Counted from the first letter of the stretch, positions 45,652 to 55,017 are shown. The stretch: 64,000 nucleotides of DNA from Phycisphaerales bacterium UBA2421 (GCA_002343075.1 DDRH01000004.1:299-64298), one strand, 5' to 3'. Notes: generated from the sequence alone by a model not told the origin. A program made the numbers and translations.

Positions 45652-46385
45652 GTACACCAAACCAGCTTTCATTCCTCCCGGACGACTACCTGCACCGCAA
45701 GGCGCAGCGGCGGTCCAATGTCATCTGCGCAGGGCTGTTTATCGTCGTCATGACGGCGATCGGGACGGCATTCACCTACAGCGAGAAGAGCGTGAAGGCC
45801 GTCGAGCAGTTACATAACGCGGTCGAAGACGAATACGCCGACGCCGCACGACGCATTCAGCAGGTGCAGAAGATGCAGGAGAAGCAGCGGCAGATGGCGC
45901 AAAAGGCCGAATTGACTGCATCGCTGCTGGAAAAGGTCCCCCGGACATTCATCCTTGCCGAGCTGACCAACTCTCTTCCCGCCGGTGTGTCGCTTCTTGA
46001 TCTTGCGATGGAAGCCAAGCGTGCCGCGGTCGTCGTTCCCGCCGCCAACACGATTTATGAGAAGCGGAAGCAGGAGATAGATAAGGAAAAGGCCGCGGCC
46101 AAAGCGCGTGAAGCGGGGCTGCAGCCGCGCGTTTATGACGTGACGATGAAGCTGACCGGCATCGCTGACACCGATGTGCAGGTGGCGAGCTACATCAGCA
46201 AGCTCAATCGATCACCGCTGTTCAAGGATGTGAACCTGCTGATCAGCGACCAGTTCAAGGTCGATCCTAAGTCGGATGTGAGCATGCGCAAGTTCCAGAT
46301 CGAGCTAACGCTCATGGCCAACGCCGACGTCTCCCAATTGAGAGCATTCACCGGCACCGCGGCGGTCGAATTGGAGGGTAAGTAA
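45648..46385 (+). CDS. pilN: Type IV pilus assembly protein PilN
   Basis: PilN is a bitopic inner-membrane protein binding PilM and PilO. The 245-residue product has the PilN-type N-terminal motif NQLSFLPDDYLHRKAQR, one membrane helix (about residues 22-43, VICAGLFIVVMTAIGTAFTY), a coiled coil (about 50-90) and a periplasmic Fimbrial_PilN domain (LTNSLPAGVSLLDLAMEAKR, then VYDVTMKLTGIADTDVQVAS). An in-frame ORF extends upstream inside pilM but the ATG at 45648 matches the family. Confidence 0.9.
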   Translation: MSTPNQLSFLPDDYLHRKAQRRSNVICAGLFIVVMTAIGTAFTYSEKSVKAVEQLHNAVEDEYADAARRIQQVQKMQEKQRQMAQKAELTASLLEKVPRTFILAELTNSLPAGVSLLDLAMEAKRAAVVVPAANTIYEKRKQEIDKEKAAAKAREAGLQPRVYDVTMKLTGIADTDVQVASYISKLNRSPLFKDVNLLISDQFKVDPKSDVSMRKFQIELTLMANADVSQLRAFTGTAAVELEGK

Positions 46386-46386
46386 C

Positions 46387-46938
46387 ATGCGATTTGGCAT
46401 TCGAGAACTGATCTTTGTGCTTGCGATGATCGGCCTGCTGGCATGCAGTTACTTTCTGGTGTTTCAGAAAGCCGACCAGAAGCGCCAGGCATTGAGGCTC
46501 GACCTCGAAAACAAGCAGCGGTCGCTGGCCAACCTCCGCCAGGCGACGGCGGGCATCGAGGATATTGGCCGCAAGATTGATGAACTGCAAAAGGCGATCG
46601 AGTTCTTCGAGAGCAAGCTGCCCCAGGAAAAGGAAGTTGACAAGATCCTGAAGGAAGTCTGGCAGATGGCCGAGGCCAACTCACTGCAGACCAAGACCGT
46701 CCGCACGATGAAATCCGAACGTGCCGCGGGGTATAGCGAGCAGCCGATCCAGATGTCGCTCGCCGGCGATTTCAACGGCTTCTACTCCTTCCTGCTTCAA
46801 CTGGAGAAGCTGCCCCGAATCACCCGGGTCACCAACATGGCCCTGCAGAAGATTGACCAGCGTGAAGGCGAGATGACGGCCAACCTCACGCTGAGCATTT
46901 TCTTCGAACCGGATTCCGCCGTCACTTCGATTCAATAA
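46387..46938 (+). CDS. pilO: Type IV pilus assembly protein PilO
   Basis: PilO pairs with PilN. The 183-residue product has one N-terminal membrane helix (residues 8-25, LIFVLAMIGLLACSYFLVF), a coiled coil (about 30-80) and a ferredoxin-like periplasmic domain (YSEQPIQMSLAGDFNGFYSF then LLQLEKLPRITRVTNMALQK), which is the PilO hallmark. One base separates it from the pilN stop, so the genes are translationally coupled. Confidence 0.92.
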   Translation: MRFGIRELIFVLAMIGLLACSYFLVFQKADQKRQALRLDLENKQRSLANLRQATAGIEDIGRKIDELQKAIEFFESKLPQEKEVDKILKEVWQMAEANSLQTKTVRTMKSERAAGYSEQPIQMSLAGDFNGFYSFLLQLEKLPRITRVTNMALQKIDQREGEMTANLTLSIFFEPDSAVTSIQ

Positions 46939-46972
46939 CCGCCGAAACGCCTAGAGATGGAATGGGACGATC

Positions 46973-47629
46973 ATGCGCATCGAGAACATGAACAACGACG
47001 AAGAAAGCGAAAGCGACGGCTCCTCGGCACTGACCGATGTGCTTTCGAGCAATGAAGCCGAGTTTGTCGTTACCGAAGAGCCACGATCACTTAACAAATC
47101 AACTCTGGTCCTGATTCTGCTCGTCGTGCTCGGCGGCGGCGGGCTGTACCTGATGCACCTGCGCTCCGGCCCCAAAGCCGTCGCCGCGGCCGAGACGCAG
47201 GAGGCAGCCAAAACCATCTCGAGCTTTCTCTCCGGTGGTGACAGCAACATCAAGCTCATGGAAAAGGCGCTGCGCGACACCGAAGCCGTGGTCCGCCGGT
47301 TTGCCAACTACCCAAACACGACCCAGGTCCCGCTGAACGAGCTGCAGACCAATCCATTTCATGTCTGGGTGGTCGAGGAAGAACAGCCGCAGACCGACGT
47401 CATCAGCAAGCGTCGCAAGGAAGAAGAGCGGCAGGCCGTAATCAAGGCGGTACAGGGGCTGCAACTGCAGAGCATCATGTCAGGCTCGGCGCAGAAGGCA
47501 TGCATGATCAACAACACCCTCTTCCGCGAAGGCCAGTCGGTCGACGGCTTCACCGTGGAAAAAATCAGCGCCAGTTCTGTCGTCGTACGGCAAGGGCAAT
47601 ACCGGTTCGAGCTGCGGATGCAGCGGTAA
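46973..47629 (+). CDS. PilP-like pilus protein
   Basis: The 218-residue product has a short acidic N-terminus, one membrane helix (about residues 43-60, LVLILLVVLGGGGLYLMHL), a linker, and a C-terminal beta-rich region (LQSIMSGSAQKACMINNTLF, then GFTVEKISASSVVVRQGQYR FELRMQR), which resembles the HR-domain of PilP/GspC that contacts the secretin. It sits exactly where pilP lies in other clusters, between pilO and a pilB. Similarity is low outside the C-terminus, and PilP normally is a lipoprotein, while no lipobox is visible here. Confidence 0.6.
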   Translation: MRIENMNNDEESESDGSSALTDVLSSNEAEFVVTEEPRSLNKSTLVLILLVVLGGGGLYLMHLRSGPKAVAAAETQEAAKTISSFLSGGDSNIKLMEKALRDTEAVVRRFANYPNTTQVPLNELQTNPFHVWVVEEEQPQTDVISKRRKEEERQAVIKAVQGLQLQSIMSGSAQKACMINNTLFREGQSVDGFTVEKISASSVVVRQGQYRFELRMQR

Positions 47630-47641
47630 GGACGTTTCACG

Positions 47642-49468
47642 ATGTTTGGCCGCAAAACACCCACGGCAGTCGAACCTCCGCCCAAGCCGCGCAGCCACGC
47701 GCCGACGGAAGACGATGATTCGCTTTGCGATCTTCCCGAGTTGGAGCAGCTCTGGTCACCCGAGCCGCAGACCGCGCGTACCAGCGTCGAATCGCTGCTC
47801 CTTGAGCGCAATCAGATCAGCGAAGAACAGCTTGCCCAGGCGCGCAGCGTGCAGGCGCAGACGCCCGGCAAGGCCATTAGCCAAATCCTGCTGACCATGA
47901 ACGCCGCTACCGAGGCGCAGGTGCTCTCGGCGCTGGCCGAGACGATGGGGCTTCCGTTTGAAGTGCCTGAAAAAGCAAAAGTGGAACAGGCGGCGTTCGA
48001 GTTGCTGCCGGTCGACTACATTCGCAAGCATCAGGTGCTCCCGCTGAGGATTGAAGCAAAGGCGCTATTCCTCGGCATGGCCGAACCGACCAACGTCTTC
48101 CTTCTCGACGAAATCCGCCGGAAAACACGCAGAGAAATCAGGCAGGTCGTGGTGACCCCCGGCGATCTCAACCGCGTGGTGGAACAACTCACCAGCGGCA
48201 CAACCGATCTGAAGGTTGACGAGATCATCAAGGACATGGCCGACGACGACGTGCAGCTTGTCAAGGAAGACAAGGATGACGTTACCGACCTCGAAAAACT
48301 CGGTTCCGAATCCCCGGTCATTCGGTTTGTGAACTACCTCATTTTCGACGCCCTCAAACAGGGCGCGAGCGATATTCACATCGAGCCGAAGGAAAAGGCC
48401 CTGAAAGTCCGCTATCGAATCGACGGCGTGCTGTTCGAGGCGATGAACCCGCCTTATGCGATGCACCCTGCGATCGTGTCGCGCCTGAAGATTATGTCGA
48501 ACCTAGACATTTCCGAGCGACGGCTCCCGCAGGACGGCCGAATTCGCGCCGTTATTCACAATCGAAAGATCGACCTGCGACTTTCCACGCTGCCCACCGT
48601 AGCCGGCGAGAAAGTCGTGATGCGAATTCTCGATAACCGCTCGATCAACGTGCAGCTTGAAGACCTCGGTTTCAGCGAAGACGCGCTCACCATCTGGAAG
48701 CGGCAGATTGACGAGCCGCACGGGATCTTGCTGGTGACCGGCCCCACCGGTAGTGGTAAGACCACGACGCTCTACTCCAGCTTGCGGCAGATGGACGGAA
48801 ACAAGCTTAATATTGCAACCGTCGAAGACCCAATCGAATATCACCTTACCCAGGCGAACCAGGTGCAGGTGCATGAGAAAATCGGCATGAGCTTCAGCGC
48901 CGCGTTGCGGTCGCTGCTGCGACAGGACCCGGATGTGATCATGCTGGGTGAGATTCGCGATCCCGAAACCGCGAACATCGCCGTGCAGGCCTCGCTGACG
49001 GGCCACCTTGTGCTCAGCACGTTGCACACCAACGATGCGCCGGCGTCCATCACGCGGTTGATCAATATCGGGGTGGAACCGTACCTCATCAGTTCCGCGG
49101 TCAATGCAATTCTGGCCCAGCGGCTGGTGCGCAAGACCTGTTCGCATTGTAAGGAAGAGTATGAGCCAAGCGACGAGATGAAGCAGTACCTGATGCTGCA
49201 GGGTTTCGGCAGCCAGAAGGCCGTCCGCGGGAAGGGTTGCGATCGCTGCCGCAAGACCGGCTACTCCGGCCGGCTTGGCATCTATGAGTTACTCGTCATG
49301 GACGACAACCTGCGCGACCTTGTAACGGCTAATCCGGATGTGACGAACCTCCGGAAAGTCTGCCGCGAACGCGGGCTGGTGAGCCTGCGTGAAGACGGCT
49401 TTGACAAGGTACAGAAGGGCCTGACAACGGTCGATGAGATATTGCGTGTAACTGAAAGTGGACTTTGA
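47642..49468 (+). CDS. pilB: Type IV pilus extension ATPase PilB (GspE family)
   Basis: PilB hydrolyses ATP to polymerise pilin. The 608-residue product has an N-terminal MshEN/GSPII_E_N domain (about 40-180, LLERNQISEEQLAQARSVQA), Asp and His boxes, Walker A GPTGSGKTTT (about residue 366), Walker B LGEIRDPETA and a tetracysteine zinc site (TCSHCKEEY, GCDRCRKTGYSGR), as in PilB/GspE but not PilT. Position 13 bp after the PilP-like gene. Confidence 0.95.
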   Translation: MFGRKTPTAVEPPPKPRSHAPTEDDDSLCDLPELEQLWSPEPQTARTSVESLLLERNQISEEQLAQARSVQAQTPGKAISQILLTMNAATEAQVLSALAETMGLPFEVPEKAKVEQAAFELLPVDYIRKHQVLPLRIEAKALFLGMAEPTNVFLLDEIRRKTRREIRQVVVTPGDLNRVVEQLTSGTTDLKVDEIIKDMADDDVQLVKEDKDDVTDLEKLGSESPVIRFVNYLIFDALKQGASDIHIEPKEKALKVRYRIDGVLFEAMNPPYAMHPAIVSRLKIMSNLDISERRLPQDGRIRAVIHNRKIDLRLSTLPTVAGEKVVMRILDNRSINVQLEDLGFSEDALTIWKRQIDEPHGILLVTGPTGSGKTTTLYSSLRQMDGNKLNIATVEDPIEYHLTQANQVQVHEKIGMSFSAALRSLLRQDPDVIMLGEIRDPETANIAVQASLTGHLVLSTLHTNDAPASITRLINIGVEPYLISSAVNAILAQRLVRKTCSHCKEEYEPSDEMKQYLMLQGFGSQKAVRGKGCDRCRKTGYSGRLGIYELLVMDDNLRDLVTANPDVTNLRKVCRERGLVSLREDGFDKVQKGLTTVDEILRVTESGL

Positions 49469-49470
49469 TG

Positions 49471-49617
49471 AGTGGGCAGTCGGCAGCGGGCAGTGGGCAG
49501 GATCTTTCTGCGGCTGCACCAGTGCGACCCAGCCCGAGTTTGTAAAGGAGTCGGCAAACGCGAGTGATCCGTGAATAGAACTGATGTTCTGCCCACGTCC
49601 CACTGCCTTCTGCCCAC
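49471..49617. repeat. Inverted word repeats between pilB and pilT
   Basis: AGTGGGCAG occurs at 49471-49479 and 49492-49500; its complement CTGCCCAC occurs at 49589-49596 and 49610-49617, so the spacer can fold on itself. The unit resembles other spacer repeats in the window. Confidence 0.65.
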
Positions 49618-49623
49618 CGAACC

Positions 49624-50682
49624 ATGAGCTTGCTCAACGACATCCTCCGTGCCGCGGTGCAGAACAAGGCGTCTGATATTCACTTAAACGTCGGCCTGCC
49701 GCCGCTGATTCGGGTGAACACGGTTGTTACACCGACCGACTTCCCCGTCATGACCAGTGAAGGCATCGAGCGACTCCTCCGCGAGATGCTGCCCGAGCAC
49801 CGGTGGCCGCACTTCCAGGAACTGCGCGACGCCGACTTTTCCTATGAAATTCCCGGCGTGAGTCGATTCCGCGTCAACGCGCATTACCAGCGCAACACGA
49901 TCGCCATCGCGCTTCGTACCATCAACGACAAGGTGCGAAAGATCGAAGAGCTGTTCCTCCCCGATATCGTTCACAAGCTCACCTATCTGCCACGCGGGCT
50001 GGTGCTGGTCACCGGGCCGACGGGTAGCGGAAAGAGCACCACGCTGGCCGCGATGGTCGATGCCATCAACCGGCGCGAGAGTGGACACATCATTACCGTG
50101 GAAGATCCGATCGAGTATGCGTTTCAATCGGCAAAGAGTTGTATCGAACAGCGAGAGATTGGCGCCGATGTGCCGACCTTCTCAAGCGGATTGCGCCACG
50201 CACTTCGACAAGACCCGGACGTGATCCTCGTGGGTGAAATGCGCGACTTGGAAACTACCAGCGCCGCCATCACTGCGGCCGAGACGGGGCACCTGGTTTT
50301 CAGCACACTTCACACCGTCAACGCGCCGCAGACGATTGAGCGCATCATCGATATTTATCCGAGCGACCAGCAGAACCAGATTCGTTCCATGCTCGCGAAC
50401 ACACTGCAAGCCGTCATCAGCCAGACACTGTTCAAGCGACAGGACCAGCCGGGCATGATTCCCGCGCTCGAGATCATGCTCTGCACGCCAGCGGTGCGCA
50501 ACTGCATTCGTGAGAACCGGATTTTTGAAATTCCCAACGTCATCGAGACCAGCCGCGCCATCGGCATGCAGACGCTGGATAGTTCGATCAAGCATCTGTA
50601 CGTCAACGGTCATATCAGCAAGGAAGACGCGATCGCCCAGGCGGCGCATCCTGAGAAGCTGGATCGGGCGTTGGCGGCGTAG
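49624..50682 (+). CDS. pilT: Type IV pilus retraction ATPase PilT
   Basis: PilT disassembles the pilus. The 352-residue product lacks the tetracysteine motif and has the PilT signatures Walker A GPTGSGKSTT, Walker B GEMRDLETTSAAITAAETGH, the AIRNLIRE-like C-terminal motif here in the form AVRNCIRENRIFEIPNVIET. Length and domain order are canonical. It sits between pilB and pilC. Confidence 0.95.
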   Translation: MSLLNDILRAAVQNKASDIHLNVGLPPLIRVNTVVTPTDFPVMTSEGIERLLREMLPEHRWPHFQELRDADFSYEIPGVSRFRVNAHYQRNTIAIALRTINDKVRKIEELFLPDIVHKLTYLPRGLVLVTGPTGSGKSTTLAAMVDAINRRESGHIITVEDPIEYAFQSAKSCIEQREIGADVPTFSSGLRHALRQDPDVILVGEMRDLETTSAAITAAETGHLVFSTLHTVNAPQTIERIIDIYPSDQQNQIRSMLANTLQAVISQTLFKRQDQPGMIPALEIMLCTPAVRNCIRENRIFEIPNVIETSRAIGMQTLDSSIKHLYVNGHISKEDAIAQAAHPEKLDRALAA

Positions 50683-50763
50683 TGGAGAGCCAATGGCGAA
50701 CGGCCGAAGGCCGATGGCGGATCACGCTATCAGCTCTTCGCTGCCAGCTTCTGGCTAAAAAAT

Positions 50764-51978
50764 ATGCCTACTTATCGCTACGAATCTAAGAACGCGCAAG
50801 GCAAGGTAACCGCCGGCGTGCTGGCGGCGGGAAACCTGAATGCCGCGGCGCAGACGCTCCGGCAGCGCGGCGAGATGATCCTTTCGCTCGCCCCCGGCGA
50901 GGAAAAGAACAAAAAGTCGGCTTTCAACGTCAGCCTTTCTCTCGGACCCAGCGCCAAGGACGTGCTCAACTTCACCAGCCAGCTCGCGGTGATGATTCGC
51001 GCCGGTATCAGCATTCGAGCGGCGATCGAGGGCATCCATGAACAGGTGGAGAACGTAAAGTTCAAAGCCATGCTCGCCCAGATCAAGAAAGACGTCGAAT
51101 CGGGCAAAAACTTCTCCGACGCGCTGATGCGCTATCCCAAGGTCTTCAGCCCGCTTTACATCAACATGGTGAAAGCGTCTGAGCTTTCCGGCGGGTTCAG
51201 CCGGATGCTCGACCGTATCGCGACCTATCTACAGCAGCAGATCGAGACGGCGTCAATGGTGAAAGGGGCGATGATCTACCCCGGCATCATCGGCACGCTT
51301 GCCGTCGGCACAACCATCTTCCTGCTGACGTTCGTACTCCCGCGGTTTCTTGTGATTTTCAAAGGCAAGGAAGCGGCACTGCCGGCACCCACCAAGATGC
51401 TCATGGCACTGAGCGGCTTTATGGTGAACTACTGGTACATCATTCTTGCCGGGCTGGTCGCGGGCATCTGGGGCTTTATGCTCATGATCCGGACGGATTG
51501 GGGTCGGCTTTGGTGGGATAAGAGTAAATTGACGGTACCCCTGTTTAAGAAAATGTTCCGCGCGCTCTACATCAGCCGGGGGTTGCACACGATGGGGCAG
51601 TTGATTAACGCCGGCGTGCCGATGCTGGACACGCTCGCCATCACCGCCGAAATCAGCGGCAACACGCTGTATAAGCGCATGTGGCGCGGCGTTTATACGT
51701 CGGTCAAGCAAGGGAAGAAGATCAGCCTGCCGCTGCAAAAATCGCAACTGCTCCCGCGCTCGGTGGTGCAGATGATCAGCGCGGGCGAAGAATCGGGCAA
51801 GCTCGGTGAAGTGCTGGACGAAGTATCCGACTTTTATGCGCGAGAACTCAAGAGCGTGATCAAAGCCGTCACCGCGATGATCGAGCCGCTGATGATCGTG
51901 CTGATGGGCAGCGTGGTCGGTTTCATTGCAATGAGCATCATCCTGCCGATCTTCAAGTTGAGCGCCATCGTGAAGTAA
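50764..51978 (+). CDS. pilC: Type IV pilus inner-membrane platform protein PilC (GspF family)
   Basis: PilC is the membrane platform on which PilB and PilT act. The 404-residue product begins with the conserved MPTYRYESKNAQGKVTAGVL and contains two GspF domains (FTSQLAVMIRAGISIRAAIE, then ISRGLHTMGQLINAGVPMLD), with membrane helices near 175-200, 225-245 and at the C-terminus (IVLMGSVVGFIAMSIILPIF). Canonical length. No pilin gene follows; pilA must lie elsewhere. Confidence 0.95.
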   Translation: MPTYRYESKNAQGKVTAGVLAAGNLNAAAQTLRQRGEMILSLAPGEEKNKKSAFNVSLSLGPSAKDVLNFTSQLAVMIRAGISIRAAIEGIHEQVENVKFKAMLAQIKKDVESGKNFSDALMRYPKVFSPLYINMVKASELSGGFSRMLDRIATYLQQQIETASMVKGAMIYPGIIGTLAVGTTIFLLTFVLPRFLVIFKGKEAALPAPTKMLMALSGFMVNYWYIILAGLVAGIWGFMLMIRTDWGRLWWDKSKLTVPLFKKMFRALYISRGLHTMGQLINAGVPMLDTLAITAEISGNTLYKRMWRGVYTSVKQGKKISLPLQKSQLLPRSVVQMISAGEESGKLGEVLDEVSDFYARELKSVIKAVTAMIEPLMIVLMGSVVGFIAMSIILPIFKLSAIVK

Positions 51979-52065
51979 TCGGTCGGCGTTGGGCAACGAG
52001 TTGTCGGTGGTTGGGGAATGGCAAAGTAGGCTTGTCATTCCGAAGAAGTTTCACGACTGAGACAC

Positions 52066-52512
52066 CTACGCAGCCACGAACGTCGGGTTGCACTTTTCCA
52101 CCAGGCTCCGATAGCGCTGCTCCAACGGGTCGGATGACTTGTCGATATAGAGCGACGACGGCTCTCCGGGGGCATCGCAAGGCTCGGAAAATCCCACGAT
52201 TGCCCGCCGGCGCCGCTTCGGGCCTGTGACGCCGATGGTGTAATCAAATCGGAATACATACAGGTAACGACGGTCGCGCCGGCAATAGATTAGATCGGTG
52301 ATGAGCGGATCGGCCGGGGCGACCACGGGGAACCGCCGCGCGACCGTCGCTGCGAGGTCAAACCGATCGTTGGCGGCGAAGTGCATCTCCAGCGCCGCGG
52401 CCATCGCGCGGAGCCGTCTGTGCCGGCGAAAATCGGCCACGGCATACCCGCCGACCGCGAGTCCGGTCAGCAGCAAAACTGTGAAGAGCAGTGCGACGGG
52501 TGAAACTGTCAT
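52066..52512 (-). CDS. Hypothetical membrane-anchored protein
   Basis: I do not recognise this protein of about 148 residues. It has an N-terminal membrane helix (about residues 4-24, PVALLFTVLLLTGLAVGGYA) followed by a short arginine-rich loop and a mixed domain of about 110 residues (YCRRDRRYLYVFRFDYTIGV). Its start is uncertain: ATG 52530 overlaps the upstream gene by 14 nt, ATG 52512 starts 4 nt after that stop. It is the second gene of a two-gene unit with the CX4CH protein. Confidence 0.6.
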   Translation of the reverse strand: MTVSPVALLFTVLLLTGLAVGGYAVADFRRHRRLRAMAAALEMHFAANDRFDLAATVARRFPVVAPADPLITDLIYCRRDRRYLYVFRFDYTIGVTGPKRRRRAIVGFSEPCDAPGEPSSLYIDKSSDPLEQRYRSLVEKCNPTFVAA

Positions 52513-52516
52513 GCGC

Positions 52517-53731
52517 TCATTCCCCGGCATCGTCCGCTGGGAGGGTTGTCGGGCGGCTCGGTCGCCATTCGATGCTGTATTCCCCGGGGCTGATTTTGAG
52601 CGAACGGTCGATCCAACCCGTCAGCGCGCGGGCACGCGTGTCGGTGGTGCTTTGGAAGAGGGGTTGATAGTTGGGAATCTTCGGGTGATCAAACTCCGCA
52701 ACCTCCGCGGGCAGGCTGTATTGCACGAGCAGCGACTTGGCCGAGTTGCCACGATCGATCATGCGCAGCTCGGTCGCCCCGCCGAAAATGCCACCCGCGG
52801 GCACTTGCCTGTCGAGGTGCCTGGTGTAGCTGTTGAGAATATAGAAGTTGGTGTAGGTCGCATCATCGGTGGTTGCCGGACTGATGAGCCTGAAGCTCGC
52901 CATCGCCGAACCGTGGCACCCACTCGTGGCACACCCCGACAAGAGCACCGGCTGCACCATGCGCCTGAACTCGGCCAGCGCCGGCGGGTCGCTGAGAATC
53001 ACCACGCCCCGCCGCTGGTCTGCGGTCGAATGGGGGTTGCTCAGAATCTGTCGCGCCTGCTCGACCTGATTCAGTGTGGCAAAAACCTCGTAACGCTGCT
53101 GAATCATCTCCGCATAGGATCGCGCCGCCTTGCTATCGACGCGCACCCGCACGGGCGGGTCATCCGTGCGCCATTCGATCCTGCGGATCGACTGAATATC
53201 GTCGGTGGAAAGCGTCGTGCCGCGAAGCGGAGCAGCGTTGGCAGGCTCTGCTGACTCACTCGACCCATCCCGCGAGCCTTCGACGGCGGCCCTGGGCTCA
53301 GCGCGCGACTGTGCCTCCAACCGCCTTTGGCTTCGCACCACGGTTTGCAGTTCGACGGCGTCCTGGCTGTTGGGGTCGATGACCAGTGCCGCTTCAATCG
53401 CGTCGCGCGCCGCGACGTATTGCCGCTGGCTCATTGCCCATTTCGCCAGCGCCAGCCGCCCTTCGACATCGTCGGCATGCAATTCAGCCAGTCGGCGGGC
53501 AAATTCGTCATCAAACGTGCCGGTGTAATCCAAAGTCGCCACATCCCCCCGCGGGATGGTGGTGTGAACGCCCTTGATACTCACGATCAAGTCATCGCCG
53601 CGCTCGGTGACGTCGCCCTCGTAACGCGCGCCGCTGTGGGTGACCACCACGCCCGGCCGTGCGAACAGCAAGCTCGCCAGGCACGCCGTACCCGCCAGCG
53701 CGGCGATGGCAATTCGACGTCGAATATTCAT
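52517..53731 (-). CDS. Secreted protein with CX4CH (haem c-like) motif and TPR segment
   Basis: The 404-residue product has a signal peptide (IRRRIAIAALAGTACLASLL), an N-terminal beta region with GDVTERGDDLIVSIKGVHTT, a TPR-like helical segment (RLALAKWAMSQRQYVAARDA) and a C-terminal part with GCATSGCHG, a CX4CH motif as in some planctomycete cytochrome-like proteins (the usual c-type motif is CX2CH). Whether haem is bound cannot be told. The gene ends 4 nt before the start of the membrane-anchored protein gene. Divergent from the PEP-CTERM gene. Confidence 0.7.
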   Translation of the reverse strand: MNIRRRIAIAALAGTACLASLLFARPGVVVTHSGARYEGDVTERGDDLIVSIKGVHTTIPRGDVATLDYTGTFDDEFARRLAELHADDVEGRLALAKWAMSQRQYVAARDAIEAALVIDPNSQDAVELQTVVRSQRRLEAQSRAEPRAAVEGSRDGSSESAEPANAAPLRGTTLSTDDIQSIRRIEWRTDDPPVRVRVDSKAARSYAEMIQQRYEVFATLNQVEQARQILSNPHSTADQRRGVVILSDPPALAEFRRMVQPVLLSGCATSGCHGSAMASFRLISPATTDDATYTNFYILNSYTRHLDRQVPAGGIFGGATELRMIDRGNSAKSLLVQYSLPAEVAEFDHPKIPNYQPLFQSTTDTRARALTGWIDRSLKISPGEYSIEWRPSRPTTLPADDAGE

Positions 53732-53901
53732 GTGGACTCCTAATTTACCAAAGCACAGTCGTCACCGCACAACCGTCGCTGTCCCCAAAACTGTATGCCG
53801 CGGCGCGAAACCGGACAAGAATCGGGTTTTGCTTCGCCACCGAGGTTGATCTTGGGTGATTCTTCGCGGTGTCGTGCATATTTTTGTTGCCAATCGCTGC
53901 C

Positions 53902-53917
53902 GAATCTGGAAAGATTC
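53902..53917 (+). promoter_or_regulatory. Short GNRA hairpin just before a start codon
   Basis: GAATCT-GGAA-AGATTC forms a 6-bp stem with a GNRA loop, followed 8 nt later by the AAAGGGAG ribosome-binding site and the ATG at 53936. It could control access to that site. No known RNA family matches. Confidence 0.4.
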
Positions 53918-53935
53918 AGACATCGAAAGGGAGCT

Positions 53936-54916
53936 ATGCGTTTCAAGATAATTACTAACATTTTCATCGGTGGCACCATCGGGGCGTTGCCCATCTTGGC
54001 GGGCTTTGTGTCGCGGGGCTTCGCGGCGCCTGCATCTTTTCTGCTCGACACGCCCGAGAGCAGGCTCACCATTTCAGGCTCGGTCAACGGCGCCCCGCTG
54101 CAGCAGCAAGGGCCGGGCAGTTTATCGACGACGTACTCGGGAAATTTCCTGATCGACCTCTCTCCGAAGACGGTGCAGTTCATCGCCGGCGGGGTAGCCG
54201 ATGCCAACACCAGCGGGAGTTGGGACCCGCTACCCAACGCCACCGCGGGCACATCCCCCGCGGATTACGGCGCACAGGCTAACTTCGGCATTCTCGGCAC
54301 CGCGCGATTTGCCGTACGAAACTTAATCGCCGACGGGTTCAGCGACTCGATTCCCCTTTCCAGCGGGCTTACGTTTGATGCCAGCCTGGCAACTGTGTCG
54401 CTCGTCAACGGCGAAGTGGCCTACCGCTCAATTCTCGCGAGTGGTACCAGCACGCTCATCGGCACGGGCAGCGGCGTGGCATCGGGCAACCTCGGCACGC
54501 TCACCATCGCGCGCAGCGTACCCGCGGCCACGGCAACGGCAACGATTCAAATTCCCATTGCGGCGACGGTGATCGACGACATCGACCCCATCGGCACCGC
54601 TACCATCAACTTCGTCGGAAGCTTCCGCGGGACGGTCACCAGCATTGTGGGCGACACGAACTTCGATAAATCAGTCAACCTTGACGACTTCACGGCGCTG
54701 GCGTCATCGTTCGGCAACGACGGCAGTTGGCTCGCGGGCGATTTCACCGGCGACGGCACGGTAAACCTAGACGATTTTACGGGCCTGGCGGCCAACTTCG
54801 GCCAGACCGCCCCCGCCGAACGAAGCAGCGTGCCCGAACCCGCGGCCGCGGCGATCATCCTCGCGCTGGCCGGGCTACAGCACCGGCGCCCGCGCAAAGG
54901 CGCCCCGGTCGGGTAG
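53936..54916 (+). CDS. Secreted protein with dockerin-like repeats and PEP-CTERM-like tail
   Basis: The 326-residue product has a signal peptide (about residues 1-31), an unassigned beta-rich domain (about 32-235), two dockerin type I-like calcium-binding repeats (GDTNFDKSVNLDDFTALASS, then GDFTGDGTVNLDDFTGLAAN, about 240-290) and a C-terminal VPEP motif, a hydrophobic stretch AAAAIILALAGL and a basic end HRRPRKG. PEP-CTERM tails are recognised by exosortase for surface anchoring. The ATG follows AAAGGGAG. Function of the N-terminal domain is unknown; none of the exosortase genes is in the window. Confidence 0.85.
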   Translation: MRFKIITNIFIGGTIGALPILAGFVSRGFAAPASFLLDTPESRLTISGSVNGAPLQQQGPGSLSTTYSGNFLIDLSPKTVQFIAGGVADANTSGSWDPLPNATAGTSPADYGAQANFGILGTARFAVRNLIADGFSDSIPLSSGLTFDASLATVSLVNGEVAYRSILASGTSTLIGTGSGVASGNLGTLTIARSVPAATATATIQIPIAATVIDDIDPIGTATINFVGSFRGTVTSIVGDTNFDKSVNLDDFTALASSFGNDGSWLAGDFTGDGTVNLDDFTGLAANFGQTAPAERSSVPEPAAAAIILALAGLQHRRPRKGAPVG

Positions 54917-55017
54917 CCGCGCACAGATTCACGCAAGGCCTCGCAAATCTGCATCCCGAACCGCGTTGCCGTGTGGCCTGATTGGGACAATTTCTGCCCT
55001 CGATACCAAACTTTGGC

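Noticed and set aside
45423-46385. Longer PilN reading frame
   Set aside because: The extra N-terminal 75 codons overlap pilM and are not PilN-like; the ATG at 45648 fits.
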